Source: Aureispira sp964404215 (GTDB lineage Bacteria; Bacteroidota; Bacteroidia; Chitinophagales; Saprospiraceae). From it: a DNA stretch of 64,000 nucleotides. The stretch is taken from NCBI GenBank assembly GCA_964404215.1, contig CAYOJF010000010.1:1-64000 (forward strand), in the 5' to 3' direction. The notes below the pieces were generated by a model that saw nothing but the letters and a program-made list of their open reading frames with translations, was not told where the DNA came from and did not search any database. The translations under genes and the position numbers were made by a program. Of the stretch, positions 8,529-17,091 are shown one piece after another (the stretch's first letter is position 1; the number at the start of each line of letters is the position of its first letter).

Positions 8529-9405
8529 TTATTGCTCATCTGGAAAGAAGTCTGGATCTTGAAAAAAACAGTCTTGACAGCCATTATAAATACTATCTAA
8601 GCAAAATTCCCATTTACTTTTAGTCCTATTAATAGTTAGTTCTGTTTCTCTATAATCCTCAACTGTACAATCCTCTATTATTAAAAAATTATTATAATTG
8701 CGTACCATCCTGTCTTCCTCTATATTATAGAACTTTATAGAGTCTTCCAGTAGATCTAAATGTAAAAAATCTAAAAACCCATCATAATTAAAATCACCTA
8801 AATAATTGGGACTACTTCTAAGTATAGAACCTTTGTGATTTAAACAGAATGTGTTTTCTATTTTTTTATCTTGTATTTCGAATAAAAATACCCAGAAGTA
8901 TTTATGAACGCCCATTCTTTTTATGTCATCTATTTGGATTAGTATATACTTCTTATCATTTTGTTCTAATTCAATTTTATATATAGCATTTACTATAGGA
9001 TCTATATAAGAAATACTATTATTAGTACTTTTATTTATCCATTCTACTAGGTTAAATTCCCTTTCTAATACATAGATCTTCTCTATACCTTGATATTTAG
9101 AATCACCTCTACAATCATCATTAATGATACTCTTCCCTATTACAAACTCCTCATTCAATTGATACCTATACTCTTTACATATATCATTATATGGATTAAT
9201 ATTTTTCGCCCACAATAGTTTTTTTTCAATTTGTAACTCTTCAATTAGCACATGATTACAGCTTTCGAATAAAGAAAACCCATTAAAGCATATATTTTTA
9301 CTGAATTCCTTTAATGCTATTCTTTAGAGGTTCTGACTTTTTTTGATCAAAACACGAAAGTGCTACTGAAGAAAAGATAAATAAAATTATTATTGACTTT
9401 TCCAT
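8529..9405 (-). pseudogene. Frameshifted lipoprotein gene (signal peptide and body in different frames)
   Basis: The body (8529-9251 from a GTG, 240 residues) contains GDFNYDGFLDFLHLD, an EF-hand/FG-GAP-like Asp-rich loop, but no signal peptide. Just upstream, at 9298-9405, is a separate 35-codon frame starting MEKSIIILFIFSSVALSC, a perfect lipoprotein signal with lipobox, which stops at TAA. The body frame stays open upstream of its GTG to about 9323, so a single-base indel within ~27 bp (9298-9325) would join the two into one lipoprotein. Either the gene is broken or the sequence has an indel error there. Function unknown; the body is Asn/Ile-rich and very AT-rich. Confidence 0.65.
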
Positions 9406-9451
9406 GCTTTTCTTATCACTGACAATATTTCATCAAATCATAATATCTTTC

Positions 9452-9916
9452 CTAATAGTTTAACAACGATACTACTGCCGCAGGCAAAAATAAACTAGCA
9501 TCACCACCTCCTTTTAGTATTTCTCTCACTACCGTAGAGCTATAACAAGCATATTGAGGGTTCGCCATCAAAAAGAAAGATTCTACCTCCCCAATCGTAG
9601 CATTGAGATTAGCAATAGTGGTTTCGTAATCGAAGTCAGTTGAGTTACGAAGTCCTCTAATAATGAATTGAGCTCCCTTTTCTTGGCAATAGTAAGCCGT
9701 CAGTTGAGTAAAAGTATCTACCTCAACCTTAGGACTGTCTGCAAAAGTAGCTCGTAGAAAATCCAATCGTTGCTGTTCATCAAAATAATACTTCTTAGCA
9801 GAATTAATTCCCATGGCGACAATTACTTTATCGAACAAAGGTAATGCTCTACGAACGAGATCTTCGTGTCCTTTGGTAATGGGATCAAATGACCCAGGAA
9901 AAACGGCTATTTTCAT
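9452..9916 (-). CDS. coaD: Phosphopantetheine adenylyltransferase
   Basis: 154 residues, full family length (~160). It catalyses ATP + 4'-phosphopantetheine to dephospho-CoA, the penultimate step of CoA synthesis. Seen: the nucleotidyltransferase start FPGSFDPITKGHEDL (H17 of the T/HxGH-type motif), RGLRNSTDFDYE, and YSSTVVREI near the C terminus (ISSTxxR motif). The start ATG overlaps the stop of the upstream protease as ATGA, so coaD is probably translated from the protease mRNA or coupled to it. Cytoplasmic; expected to be essential. Confidence 0.97.
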   Translation of the reverse strand: MKIAVFPGSFDPITKGHEDLVRRALPLFDKVIVAMGINSAKKYYFDEQQRLDFLRATFADSPKVEVDTFTQLTAYYCQEKGAQFIIRGLRNSTDFDYETTIANLNATIGEVESFFLMANPQYACYSSTVVREILKGGGDASLFLPAAVVSLLNY

Positions 9917-11655
9917 TGTTTAATAATTTTAGAAACGTATTGTGTGTCTTTAGTTTGAATTTGGAATACATAAACTCCACTCGGCAAATTTGCTAGAGAA
10001 AGGCTTTGCTCTTGCTCTAAAGTAAGTTTTTTTTGCCAAACTATCTGTCCAATTGTACTTCGTAGAGTTATTTGGCTTTCGCCTAATGCATCTATCATTG
10101 TAAGATACAGTTGTTCATCAAAAGGATTAGGATAAACTTTTAATTGATTAGTACTTGCAATCTGCTCCACTCCAATAAACAAATCTGGTCGGACAAGCTG
10201 CAATGCTTTATATAAATTAATACGACCATGCCCCACCATATTATTGGGGATTTGGGTGGGTAATGTATTTCCACAAGTATCCACTGCCAGAATCGTATCC
10301 GCTGTCATTTCTAGTATTGTTTCGATCGAATCTACATTACCAGCCAAATTGGGCTGAGCAGAAATAAGCAATGCCACGGCTCCAGCTACGTGTGGTCCAG
10401 CCATACTAGTCCCTGAATATCGGGCATAGCCATTTCCTGGTACACAAGATTGTACGTCTCTTCCAGGAGCTACTACATTCGGTTTTAGTCTAAAACTACT
10501 ATCTACAGCAACAGCTCCCCTACTCGAAAAGCCAACCAATTCATCTGCTATGTCTGTCGCCCCAACTGTAAAACTTTCTGGATAAATAGCCGCAGGATTA
10601 TTAATAGACTCACAAGATGGACCACTATTACCTGCTGAAACTTCTATAAATACACCTGCATTTCGTAAGTTCCGTATCGCTTGTTGCATAATATGAAAAT
10701 TAGAAGGATTGCACCCTTCTGAAACAGGACACCCCCATGAATTGGCAATCACATGGGGTGCCTTGCTAGGGTCTGCGTTTAGATCGTTGGTATCAGTAGG
10801 TGCAAGAAACCATTCGAAACATTCTATATAGGTAGCTGGTGTTCCCCATCCATTATCCATATTTCGACAACCTATCCAGCTTGCTTCTGGTGCTACTCCA
10901 ATTTGATTCCCCATCCCATCATCGCCTACCATTGTCCCCATCGTATGAGTTCCATGCGAACCATCATCACAAGGGAACTTAGAATTGTATCCACAAGAAT
11001 TGGAACGACTCGTGTCAAACGGAACATGAATCGCATCATGCCAGTGATAGTTATGATTTGTAGTGTCTCCTCTATACTGTTGCTTGATCGCAGGATGAAA
11101 CCATTCATAACCAGTATCCTGTCCACCAATTACTACTCCTGTTCCTTTTATCTGCTGTTGCCAAAGCAAATCTGCCTTGATACGAGTGATACCCCATGTA
11201 ATGGTATTAGGAGCCGCCGAAGAAGTACGACTATGATCCTGAGGTAAAGAATTATAGACCCGTGGATTTCTGATAATCTCTGCCACCATAGGTTGTTCTG
11301 CCAAAGCTCGCATTAGTTGAGCATCTCCTCGAACCAAAATACCATTGATGATATAATACGACTGAAACCATGCCTGTTCTCGCTTTAGCATTGCCACTAA
11401 TTCGGTTTGTGTCTCCTCTGCTTTACTTTTCAGCAATTGGTAAACCCAAGCCCCTTTTTGTTCTTTTGTAGGCAAATCTTTCGCTCCAGCTGTATTGGCT
11501 TGTTCTTTCAAGTAAATAAAAAATTCTGTTTCGTTCTGCCGTTGAGCTTTTGCCCAATCTTCTGCATCTATTTTAGATTGCCAATTTAGATCTATCTGCC
11601 CCATCATCGACAGACTCATTCCTACAAAAAAAAGTAACCATAGTCCTTTCATCAT
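9913..11655 (-). CDS. Secreted S8 (subtilisin-like) serine protease with T9SS sorting tail
   Basis: 580 residues: signal peptide (1-19), a propeptide-like region (~20-150), an S8 catalytic domain, and a C-terminal ~75-residue type A sorting domain. The catalytic triad is visible: D180 in GGQDTGY, H234 in SHGTHTMG, and Ser in SGTSMAGPHVAG. The tail begins LKVYPNPFDEQLYL and ends GVYVFQIQT...YVSKIIKQ, typical of proteins exported by type IX secretion and then cleaved or anchored at the cell surface. Likely an extracellular protease. Its stop overlaps the coaD start. Confidence 0.95.
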   Translation of the reverse strand: MMKGLWLLFFVGMSLSMMGQIDLNWQSKIDAEDWAKAQRQNETEFFIYLKEQANTAGAKDLPTKEQKGAWVYQLLKSKAEETQTELVAMLKREQAWFQSYYIINGILVRGDAQLMRALAEQPMVAEIIRNPRVYNSLPQDHSRTSSAAPNTITWGITRIKADLLWQQQIKGTGVVIGGQDTGYEWFHPAIKQQYRGDTTNHNYHWHDAIHVPFDTSRSNSCGYNSKFPCDDGSHGTHTMGTMVGDDGMGNQIGVAPEASWIGCRNMDNGWGTPATYIECFEWFLAPTDTNDLNADPSKAPHVIANSWGCPVSEGCNPSNFHIMQQAIRNLRNAGVFIEVSAGNSGPSCESINNPAAIYPESFTVGATDIADELVGFSSRGAVAVDSSFRLKPNVVAPGRDVQSCVPGNGYARYSGTSMAGPHVAGAVALLISAQPNLAGNVDSIETILEMTADTILAVDTCGNTLPTQIPNNMVGHGRINLYKALQLVRPDLFIGVEQIASTNQLKVYPNPFDEQLYLTMIDALGESQITLRSTIGQIVWQKKLTLEQEQSLSLANLPSGVYVFQIQTKDTQYVSKIIKQ

Positions 11656-11843
11656 ATATTATTTTCAATTATTTAGTGATTAAGTAGCAAGGCAGACACA
11701 AGGCTTTTCAATGATAAACGAATGTATCCTTTGGATTAGCACTTTTTAATTTAAAATTAAATGCTTATTCATCTGCAATATTTAATTAAAAATTTGTAAT
11801 ATGTTATAATAACAACATTTATAACCATTTATTTATTTAAATT

Positions 11844-12236
11844 ATGAAGTATTTTTTAGAAGCGTTTCAACGTTATGCACAATTTAGCGGGAGATCAGAA
11901 CGCCCTGCTTACTGGTATTTTTTCTTATTCAATCTTATCATTTCTTATGGATTATTAGCCGTTGATTTTGGCATAGGTCTTACTTTTGGCCCTGAAGAAA
12001 GCTCTGGAATGCTTAATTCTGTTTATTCATTAGTCTCTTTAGTTCCTTCAATAGCAGTTGGTGTTAGAAGAATGCACGATATTAACAAAAGCGGTTGGTT
12101 TATACTGATTCCCCTCTACAACATTTATTTATTAGCTCAGGAGGGAGAGAGTGGTCGCAATCAATATGGTCCAGATCCATTAGGAAATGGAGAAGACGAA
12201 GAAGATATGATGGATCATCTAGTAGCAGAAGATTAG
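11844..12236 (+). CDS. DUF805 small membrane protein
   Basis: 130 residues. It begins YFLEAFQRYAQFSGRSERPAY, the DUF805 opening (FxGRxxRxxYW), followed by three hydrophobic segments and VGVRRMHDINKSGWF, the conserved RR.HD...SGW motif. DUF805 proteins are inner-membrane proteins of unknown role. The C terminus is a short acidic cytoplasmic tail (GNGEDEEDMMDH). It is a single gene with its own terminator at 12266. Confidence 0.93.
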   Translation: MKYFLEAFQRYAQFSGRSERPAYWYFFLFNLIISYGLLAVDFGIGLTFGPEESSGMLNSVYSLVSLVPSIAVGVRRMHDINKSGWFILIPLYNIYLLAQEGESGRNQYGPDPLGNGEDEEDMMDHLVAED

Positions 12237-12265
12237 TCCTTATTTTTACTCCAATAGGATATAAT

Positions 12266-12303
12266 ATAGCAATATAACTTTCGATAGTTATATTGCTATT
12301 TTT
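12266..12303 (+). terminator. Intrinsic terminator of the DUF805 gene
   Basis: A perfect 14-bp stem (ATAGCAATATAACT / AGTTATATTGCTAT) with a 6-nt loop, followed by TTTTTG. It lies 30 bp after the DUF805 stop. Confidence 0.9.
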
Positions 12304-12454
12304 GTTAGGGTATATAGTCAGAGTACGTTTATTTTTATCTTTTTCTGCAATTACTTATTTGTTAAAACAATACTTTTGCTGTTTATTGGGTATTAATATT
12401 GCAAATAGAGCGTTATAAGACGCACACGTAAGATTTTAAAACAAATAGCTATAT

Positions 12455-13951
12455 ATGTCATTATTACATCGAATAAGCTTATTGATGGTATTACTAGGAC
12501 TCTGTACTTTTGCTCAAGCACAGAAACCACCAAAATACGCTTTCAAAAAAAAAGCCGACACCACCACCTACGAAAAAGGAGAAAATATTTACTTAATTCA
12601 TCAAATTTATAAACAATGGGATGGAGAAAAGTTCAAATATGGATTCTATAAAAAAGATACAGAAGAGCATCTAACTGAAGCCGTCTACGATACCCTACAT
12701 TATAAGTACCTACACAAAAAAAGATTTGGGTTCTATCATGCCAAAAAGAGCAATAAATGGGGCTTATTAAAAGAAGATAGAAGTATTTGGGTACCTTTTA
12801 ATTATGATAAACTACACTACAACTCTCATATCAAAGATTATTACATCAGTGTAGAAAATCAAGGTAAATATGGAATTCTGGATGGGGATGGTAAGGTGAT
12901 TTTATCTGCGATCTATGACGATATTCTTTATGATGGTGTCAACTACAAAGTCATACAAAATGGAAAAACTGGTATTATGGACTCTGTAGGTAAAGAATTG
13001 ATTCCTGTTTGCTTTGATGTCATCTTGTATGATAAAAAATTTGAAGCACAACAATTGCAGAAAGACGGTAAATGGTCGCTCCTTAACTGGAACAAATCTA
13101 ACCCCTGCCAACCTGTACAGAAGTATGACCAAATTGAAAAACATATTAATGACTTTTTTGTAGCTAGAGATGATACCAAGTATGGTTTAGTAGATATCAA
13201 TGGCAAAGAAATACTCCCTTTTGAGTATGAGTACATGAGTCCATTTTTTGTTAAATTCTTAGGAGCTCTACTCGTAGGTAAAGATGGGAAAGTAGGTTTG
13301 CTCAAAGTCCTTGCAGATGGTACCATAGAAACAAAAGTTCCTATTGCCTATCACGACATTTGGGTGGACAAACGAAACAATAAACTAAAAGTCAAACTAG
13401 GAGACAAAATTGATTATTATTACGACGATCAGACACTCTACGAAATGGCATATAACGATGTCGTTTATTATGAACGTATCAATAGATGTATGGTCAAAAA
13501 AGGCAAAAAATGGGGTATGCTCACCTTAGATGGGGAGACTGTTATTCCTATTGCTTATAGCAGGATTCATATCATGGAGAATAAGCAGTTTATGGTACAA
13601 AAAGGTACTAAATGGGGCGTATTAGATGACAAAGGGCGTCAACTATTAGCTCCTATCTATGATGAATTTGATTTCCGTCCCGAAAAGAAAATTTTCTTTG
13701 TCAATAAAAAAGGTCTTTGGGGCATTGTCTCGTTACGAGATGGAGTCGTTTTACCTCCCAAATATCAAGAAATGTTTGCTCTACCCAATCGTAAGTTTTT
13801 AGTCAAACAGAAAGATAAATGGGGAATTGTAGCATCAGGAGGGCGTGTGATTATTCCTTTGGAGTATGACTCTTATCAATACAAATACAAAATGAGTGAA
13901 GTAAAACTCATCAATGCTAGTGGACAAGTCAAAAAATATAGAATACAGTAA
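12455..13951 (+). CDS. Exported WG-repeat protein
   Basis: 498 residues with a signal peptide (1-23, ending FAQAQ). The mature protein is built from about ten WG repeats of ~45 residues; seen cores include KSNKWGLL, NQGKYGILD, QNGKTGIMD, KYGLVDINGKEI, KKWGMLTLDGE, TKWGVLDDKG, KGLWGIVS and DKWGIVASGG, each followed by a VIPxxYD-like strand. WG repeats form a beta-propeller-like or solenoid scaffold of unknown ligand. Probably periplasmic or outer-surface. It is followed by a mosaic repeat and a terminator. Confidence 0.92.
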   Translation: MSLLHRISLLMVLLGLCTFAQAQKPPKYAFKKKADTTTYEKGENIYLIHQIYKQWDGEKFKYGFYKKDTEEHLTEAVYDTLHYKYLHKKRFGFYHAKKSNKWGLLKEDRSIWVPFNYDKLHYNSHIKDYYISVENQGKYGILDGDGKVILSAIYDDILYDGVNYKVIQNGKTGIMDSVGKELIPVCFDVILYDKKFEAQQLQKDGKWSLLNWNKSNPCQPVQKYDQIEKHINDFFVARDDTKYGLVDINGKEILPFEYEYMSPFFVKFLGALLVGKDGKVGLLKVLADGTIETKVPIAYHDIWVDKRNNKLKVKLGDKIDYYYDDQTLYEMAYNDVVYYERINRCMVKKGKKWGMLTLDGETVIPIAYSRIHIMENKQFMVQKGTKWGVLDDKGRQLLAPIYDEFDFRPEKKIFFVNKKGLWGIVSLRDGVVLPPKYQEMFALPNRKFLVKQKDKWGIVASGGRVIIPLEYDSYQYKYKMSEVKLINASGQVKKYRIQ

Positions 13952-13963
13952 GCATATATCTAA

Positions 13964-14125
13964 TTAAGTAATCTCACAAAAGAAATCGTAGAATGAAAAG
14001 AGGATGGCTTTTAGTAGTTTGGAGGCAAAAAACGTAGCTTTAGCGGGCTAAAGCGAGGCTTTTTAACGATCAAAATGCGAAAAGTAGGCTTTTTTTACTG
14101 CGGGAACATTTGTGCGATTACTTAA
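13964..14125. repeat. Mosaic intergenic repeat, copy D
   Basis: A 162-bp element between the convergent WG-repeat and metallophosphoesterase genes. The left end TTAAGTAATCTCACAAAAG (13964) and the right end, read on the other strand as TTAAGTAATCGCACAAATG (to 14125), are inverted repeats. The interior carries GCTTTAGC GG GCTAAAGC, a perfect palindrome, flanked by ACGTA and CGAGGCTTTTTAA. The same core is present, inverted, in the copy at 22521-22790. No ORF inside. Confidence 0.78.
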
Positions 14126-14127
14126 AG

Positions 14128-14164
14128 AGCCTCGCTAATAGACACTATTTAGCGGGGCTTTTTA
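14128..14164 (+). terminator. Terminator overlapping the 3' end of the metallophosphoesterase gene
   Basis: An 11-bp stem (AGCCTCGCTAA / TTAGCGGGGCT, one G-U pair) followed by TTTTTAG on the + strand, so it would stop transcription arriving from the WG-repeat gene. The stop codon of the opposing metallophosphoesterase (14145-14147) is in the loop and its last codons form the right arm. Confidence 0.75.
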
Positions 14165-14984
14165 GTAATCGAAACAAAGTAATCTCAGGACGTACATTGA
14201 ATCGAACTTGCCAGAGATGTCCTAATGCTCGATTGACGTACAGAATACGTCCATCTTCTAATTCAATTTTGCCTGACGCATAGGCTTTATTTTTGATTGG
14301 TAGCATAGGCGGAGGCAAAAAAGGAGGTTTGCATTGTCCTCCATGCGTATGCCCTGCTAGGATCCATCCTTGGTAACCACTCCAGACATCTATATCCGCG
14401 ACATCAGGATTGTGGCAAAGGACTATATTTGCTTCTGAGGAGTTAAGAGTAGGCATTATTTTTTCGGGATAAAAATTAGTGCCCCAATAATCATCTATTC
14501 CTACTATATTCAATCCTTTTATAGTGACTTTTTCGTTTCGCAAAATAGATACACCTGCTTTATTCAATATGTCTATAATATTATTGGCTACTGTTGGTTC
14601 ATTCCAATTTTTACCATAATCATGGTTTCCTAATATCCCAACTGTCCCTATTTCCCCCTTTACTGCATATTTAAACACCGCTTCCAGATCTTTTACTTGT
14701 TGAGCAGATTCATAGCTCACAAAATCTCCTGTATAAACAACAATATCAGGCTCTTTCTGCTGAGCGATCTTAAAAGATTCGATCAGATATTGCCAATCAA
14801 ATCTAGTCCCCACATGCAAGTCACTGATTTGCATCAATAATTTCCCTTCTAGTTCTTCTGGAAGATTATCAATAGGCATATCCAATTCGACATATTCGAC
14901 CCAAAAAGGCTCGACTTGCCAAGTATACAAACCTGTCAAGACTCCTGTAGCAGCTAATCCTTTCAAAAAATTCCTTCGTTTCAT
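14145..14984 (-). CDS. Metallophosphoesterase with twin-arginine-type signal
   Basis: 279 residues. The N terminus KRRNFLKGLAATGVLTGLY is a Tat-like signal or anchor. The calcineurin-like phosphoesterase metal motifs follow in order: SDLHVG, YTGDFVS, LGNHDYG, CHNPD and GHTHGGQ. It resembles YkuE/YaeI-type membrane-associated phosphodiesterases that act on lipid-linked substrates such as UDP-diacylglucosamine, but the substrate here is not shown. It is transcribed toward the WG-repeat gene. Confidence 0.93.
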   Translation of the reverse strand: MKRRNFLKGLAATGVLTGLYTWQVEPFWVEYVELDMPIDNLPEELEGKLLMQISDLHVGTRFDWQYLIESFKIAQQKEPDIVVYTGDFVSYESAQQVKDLEAVFKYAVKGEIGTVGILGNHDYGKNWNEPTVANNIIDILNKAGVSILRNEKVTIKGLNIVGIDDYWGTNFYPEKIMPTLNSSEANIVLCHNPDVADIDVWSGYQGWILAGHTHGGQCKPPFLPPPMLPIKNKAYASGKIELEDGRILYVNRALGHLWQVRFNVRPEITLFRLLKSPAK

Positions 14985-15013
14985 TCTTGATTCAAATTTA
15001 AGTAGATTGATTT

Positions 15014-15065
15014 AAACAAAAATAGCTGAAAGAAACCCTATTCAGAGTATTTCTTCCAGCTATTC
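15014..15065 (-). terminator. Terminator downstream of the restriction-modification gene
   Basis: A 15-bp stem with one mismatch (AATAGCTGAAAGAAA with TTTCTTCCAGCTATT) and a 14-nt loop. Read on the minus strand it ends in CAGCTATTTTTGTTT, a U-rich tract, so it terminates the gene at 15109-17082. Confidence 0.85.
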
Positions 15066-15108
15066 TACTATTACATTGAGTATACTGCTCCTTAGTGGAG
15101 TATTTGGT

Positions 15109-17082
15109 TTATTTGAATCGTAATTGTAAGTTAAGTTTAAAATACATTTTCCCATCATCTTGATATAAAGTACCATAACGGTGCCTACTAGTAGATGGAG
15201 TATCCAATTTGATATTATTGTAAAGATATTCCTTTAGAATTTTTGCCTCTGTAATATGGAAACCTCCTATTTCTCCTGTTTTCTTCATTACAATAGTTCC
15301 ATTCGCTTCATAATTTCCATCCCATTTACTTCCTGCAAATAAACCTAACAAAATATCTACTAATAATTTTTTAATTTTTATTACTAAACTATTTTTATCT
15401 CTATAATTAATAACCTTTTTAAGGCTTCCTTCTTCATCAATATAATCAATAATATTGTTGATCTCTGAAATTCTATTTTTATAAAAAGCTATTAAAACAT
15501 AACCAATAATTTGAGGCATATGAGAATCAACTAATTCTAAATTATAATTCATTGTTTCTCTTTCGGCTCCATCATAATGAAGTACACCTCCTTTCTGTTC
15601 TATAGCATACAGCTTATCTACTAATTTAGTTCTAGTGGCTATACTATTGATTTCTAACAAATCTTTTGTTGTCAACCCTTTTACTTCAAATACAAAATTA
15701 GTATTACCTGATGCATTAAGCAAAGTTGGTTTACTTCCAAGATAAGACTTTATCCCAAATCCCTCTTTTTCTTTTCTGAATGTAGAAGTAGAGATATCTA
15801 GTTCAATATCTGCTTTCTGCTTACTAGTACCTCCTTTAACTGATTCTATCCCTAAATTTTGTTGAATAGCTGTTAATTCAGGTAATTGGAATGCTCGCCC
15901 TTTTCCTGATTTAACTAACTCAATCAAATCACTATATCTTAAATCCCCTAGTAATTTAGTGATATCAACAACTCTAATTTTTTTTGTAACAAGTGACCTA
16001 ACCTCTACACTATTTCCATCTATGATACAAAAATCAAATTTTGAATTTTGAGTAGTAACCTTATGAATTTTGAAATAGTTATCTTGAAGGGTTGTATCAC
16101 TGTTCAATAAATGTAACTTTTGTTGTATTAACAATTTTACAAAAACTAAAAACTCTGTCCACTCTCCTCTGTTTTTTCCTTTTTTCATTTCTTTAGGTTT
16201 GTTCTGATCTAGTATCTCCGTATATCGAATAAGTTGCTTTCCAACAGTCTGTATAGCATCAATAGCAACACTATTCCCAAGTTGTTTAATCCCTTGTGTC
16301 TTACTCACTGGAAATTCAAAATTATCGGGAAAACCTTGCATTTTTTTTCCTTCCTTAATAGAAAGTTGTTTTACAACTCCATCAACTAAATAAGCATCCC
16401 AGTTATGTCTATCATTTATTTTAGAACCTCTCCCCCCAACTCGTAAGGTATACCCAATCTCTCTACTGCACTTTCCTTCCCATACATCACTCATATTATA
16501 CTTAAGAGATACAGGCGGTGGGTAACTAAATCCTTTCAAAATACCTTCCTCCCTAAATCCAACCATAAAAGCTCTTGGACGTAATTGAGGTAGTCCGTAG
16601 TCAGAAGCTTTTACTATCTTACAATAAAAACTATAACCTAACTCTTCTTCTAATATTGTTCGGATGGTCTGAAATGTTTTCCCCCCATCATGAGAAACAA
16701 TTCCTCTTACATTTTCTAAAAAAAATGCCTTAGGTCTCTTAACATCTATAATCTCTGCTATGCTAAAAAATAAATTACCTCGCTCTGAATTACGTACGTC
16801 TTCAAATCCATTCTTATAACCCGCTTGGCTAAATGGTTGACAAGGAAACCCTGCACATAATACATCGAAGTCAGGTATTTCCTGTGGAACAATATTTCTT
16901 ATATCATCATTGAAATTCCCTTTTTCAAACAAGCTAGCATCAATCTTCCTAAAATTATGCTCATAAGTTTTTCTTGCATACTTATCTTTTTCAGATACGA
17001 ATACACATTTTCCACCTAAATTATGCATAGCTAGGTGAAAACCTCCTATTCCTGCAAACAAATCTATAAACGTAAATGACAT
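15109..17082 (-). CDS. Fused DNA cytosine-5 methyltransferase and HpaII-like restriction endonuclease
   Basis: 657 residues joining two enzymes usually made separately. Residues ~1-290 are an m5C methyltransferase: FIDLFAGIGGFHLA (motif I), GFPCQPFSQAG with the catalytic Cys near residue 81 (IV), FFLENVRG (VI), QLRPRAFMVGF (VIII) and KQLGNSVA (X). The target-recognition part (YTLRVGGRGSKINDRHNW) recalls CCGG methyltransferases. From M299 (MKKGKNRGEWTEF) the rest looks like the HpaII-type REase family, with GIKSYLGSKPTLLNASG and TNFVFEVKG. So a type II system recognising CCGG is inferred. It starts 9 bp after the tex stop and is more AT-rich than its neighbours, which suggests acquisition. An internal start at M299 (16188) would give a free endonuclease. 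Confidence 0.82.
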   Translation of the reverse strand: MSFTFIDLFAGIGGFHLAMHNLGGKCVFVSEKDKYARKTYEHNFRKIDASLFEKGNFNDDIRNIVPQEIPDFDVLCAGFPCQPFSQAGYKNGFEDVRNSERGNLFFSIAEIIDVKRPKAFFLENVRGIVSHDGGKTFQTIRTILEEELGYSFYCKIVKASDYGLPQLRPRAFMVGFREEGILKGFSYPPPVSLKYNMSDVWEGKCSREIGYTLRVGGRGSKINDRHNWDAYLVDGVVKQLSIKEGKKMQGFPDNFEFPVSKTQGIKQLGNSVAIDAIQTVGKQLIRYTEILDQNKPKEMKKGKNRGEWTEFLVFVKLLIQQKLHLLNSDTTLQDNYFKIHKVTTQNSKFDFCIIDGNSVEVRSLVTKKIRVVDITKLLGDLRYSDLIELVKSGKGRAFQLPELTAIQQNLGIESVKGGTSKQKADIELDISTSTFRKEKEGFGIKSYLGSKPTLLNASGNTNFVFEVKGLTTKDLLEINSIATRTKLVDKLYAIEQKGGVLHYDGAERETMNYNLELVDSHMPQIIGYVLIAFYKNRISEINNIIDYIDEEGSLKKVINYRDKNSLVIKIKKLLVDILLGLFAGSKWDGNYEANGTIVMKKTGEIGGFHITEAKILKEYLYNNIKLDTPSTSRHRYGTLYQDDGKMYFKLNLQLRFK

Positions 17083-17091
17083 TTGATTTCT

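Noticed and set aside
16186..16188. Separate endonuclease gene starting at M299
   Set aside because: There is no stop between the two parts, so the fusion is the annotation; the internal start is mentioned only as possible.
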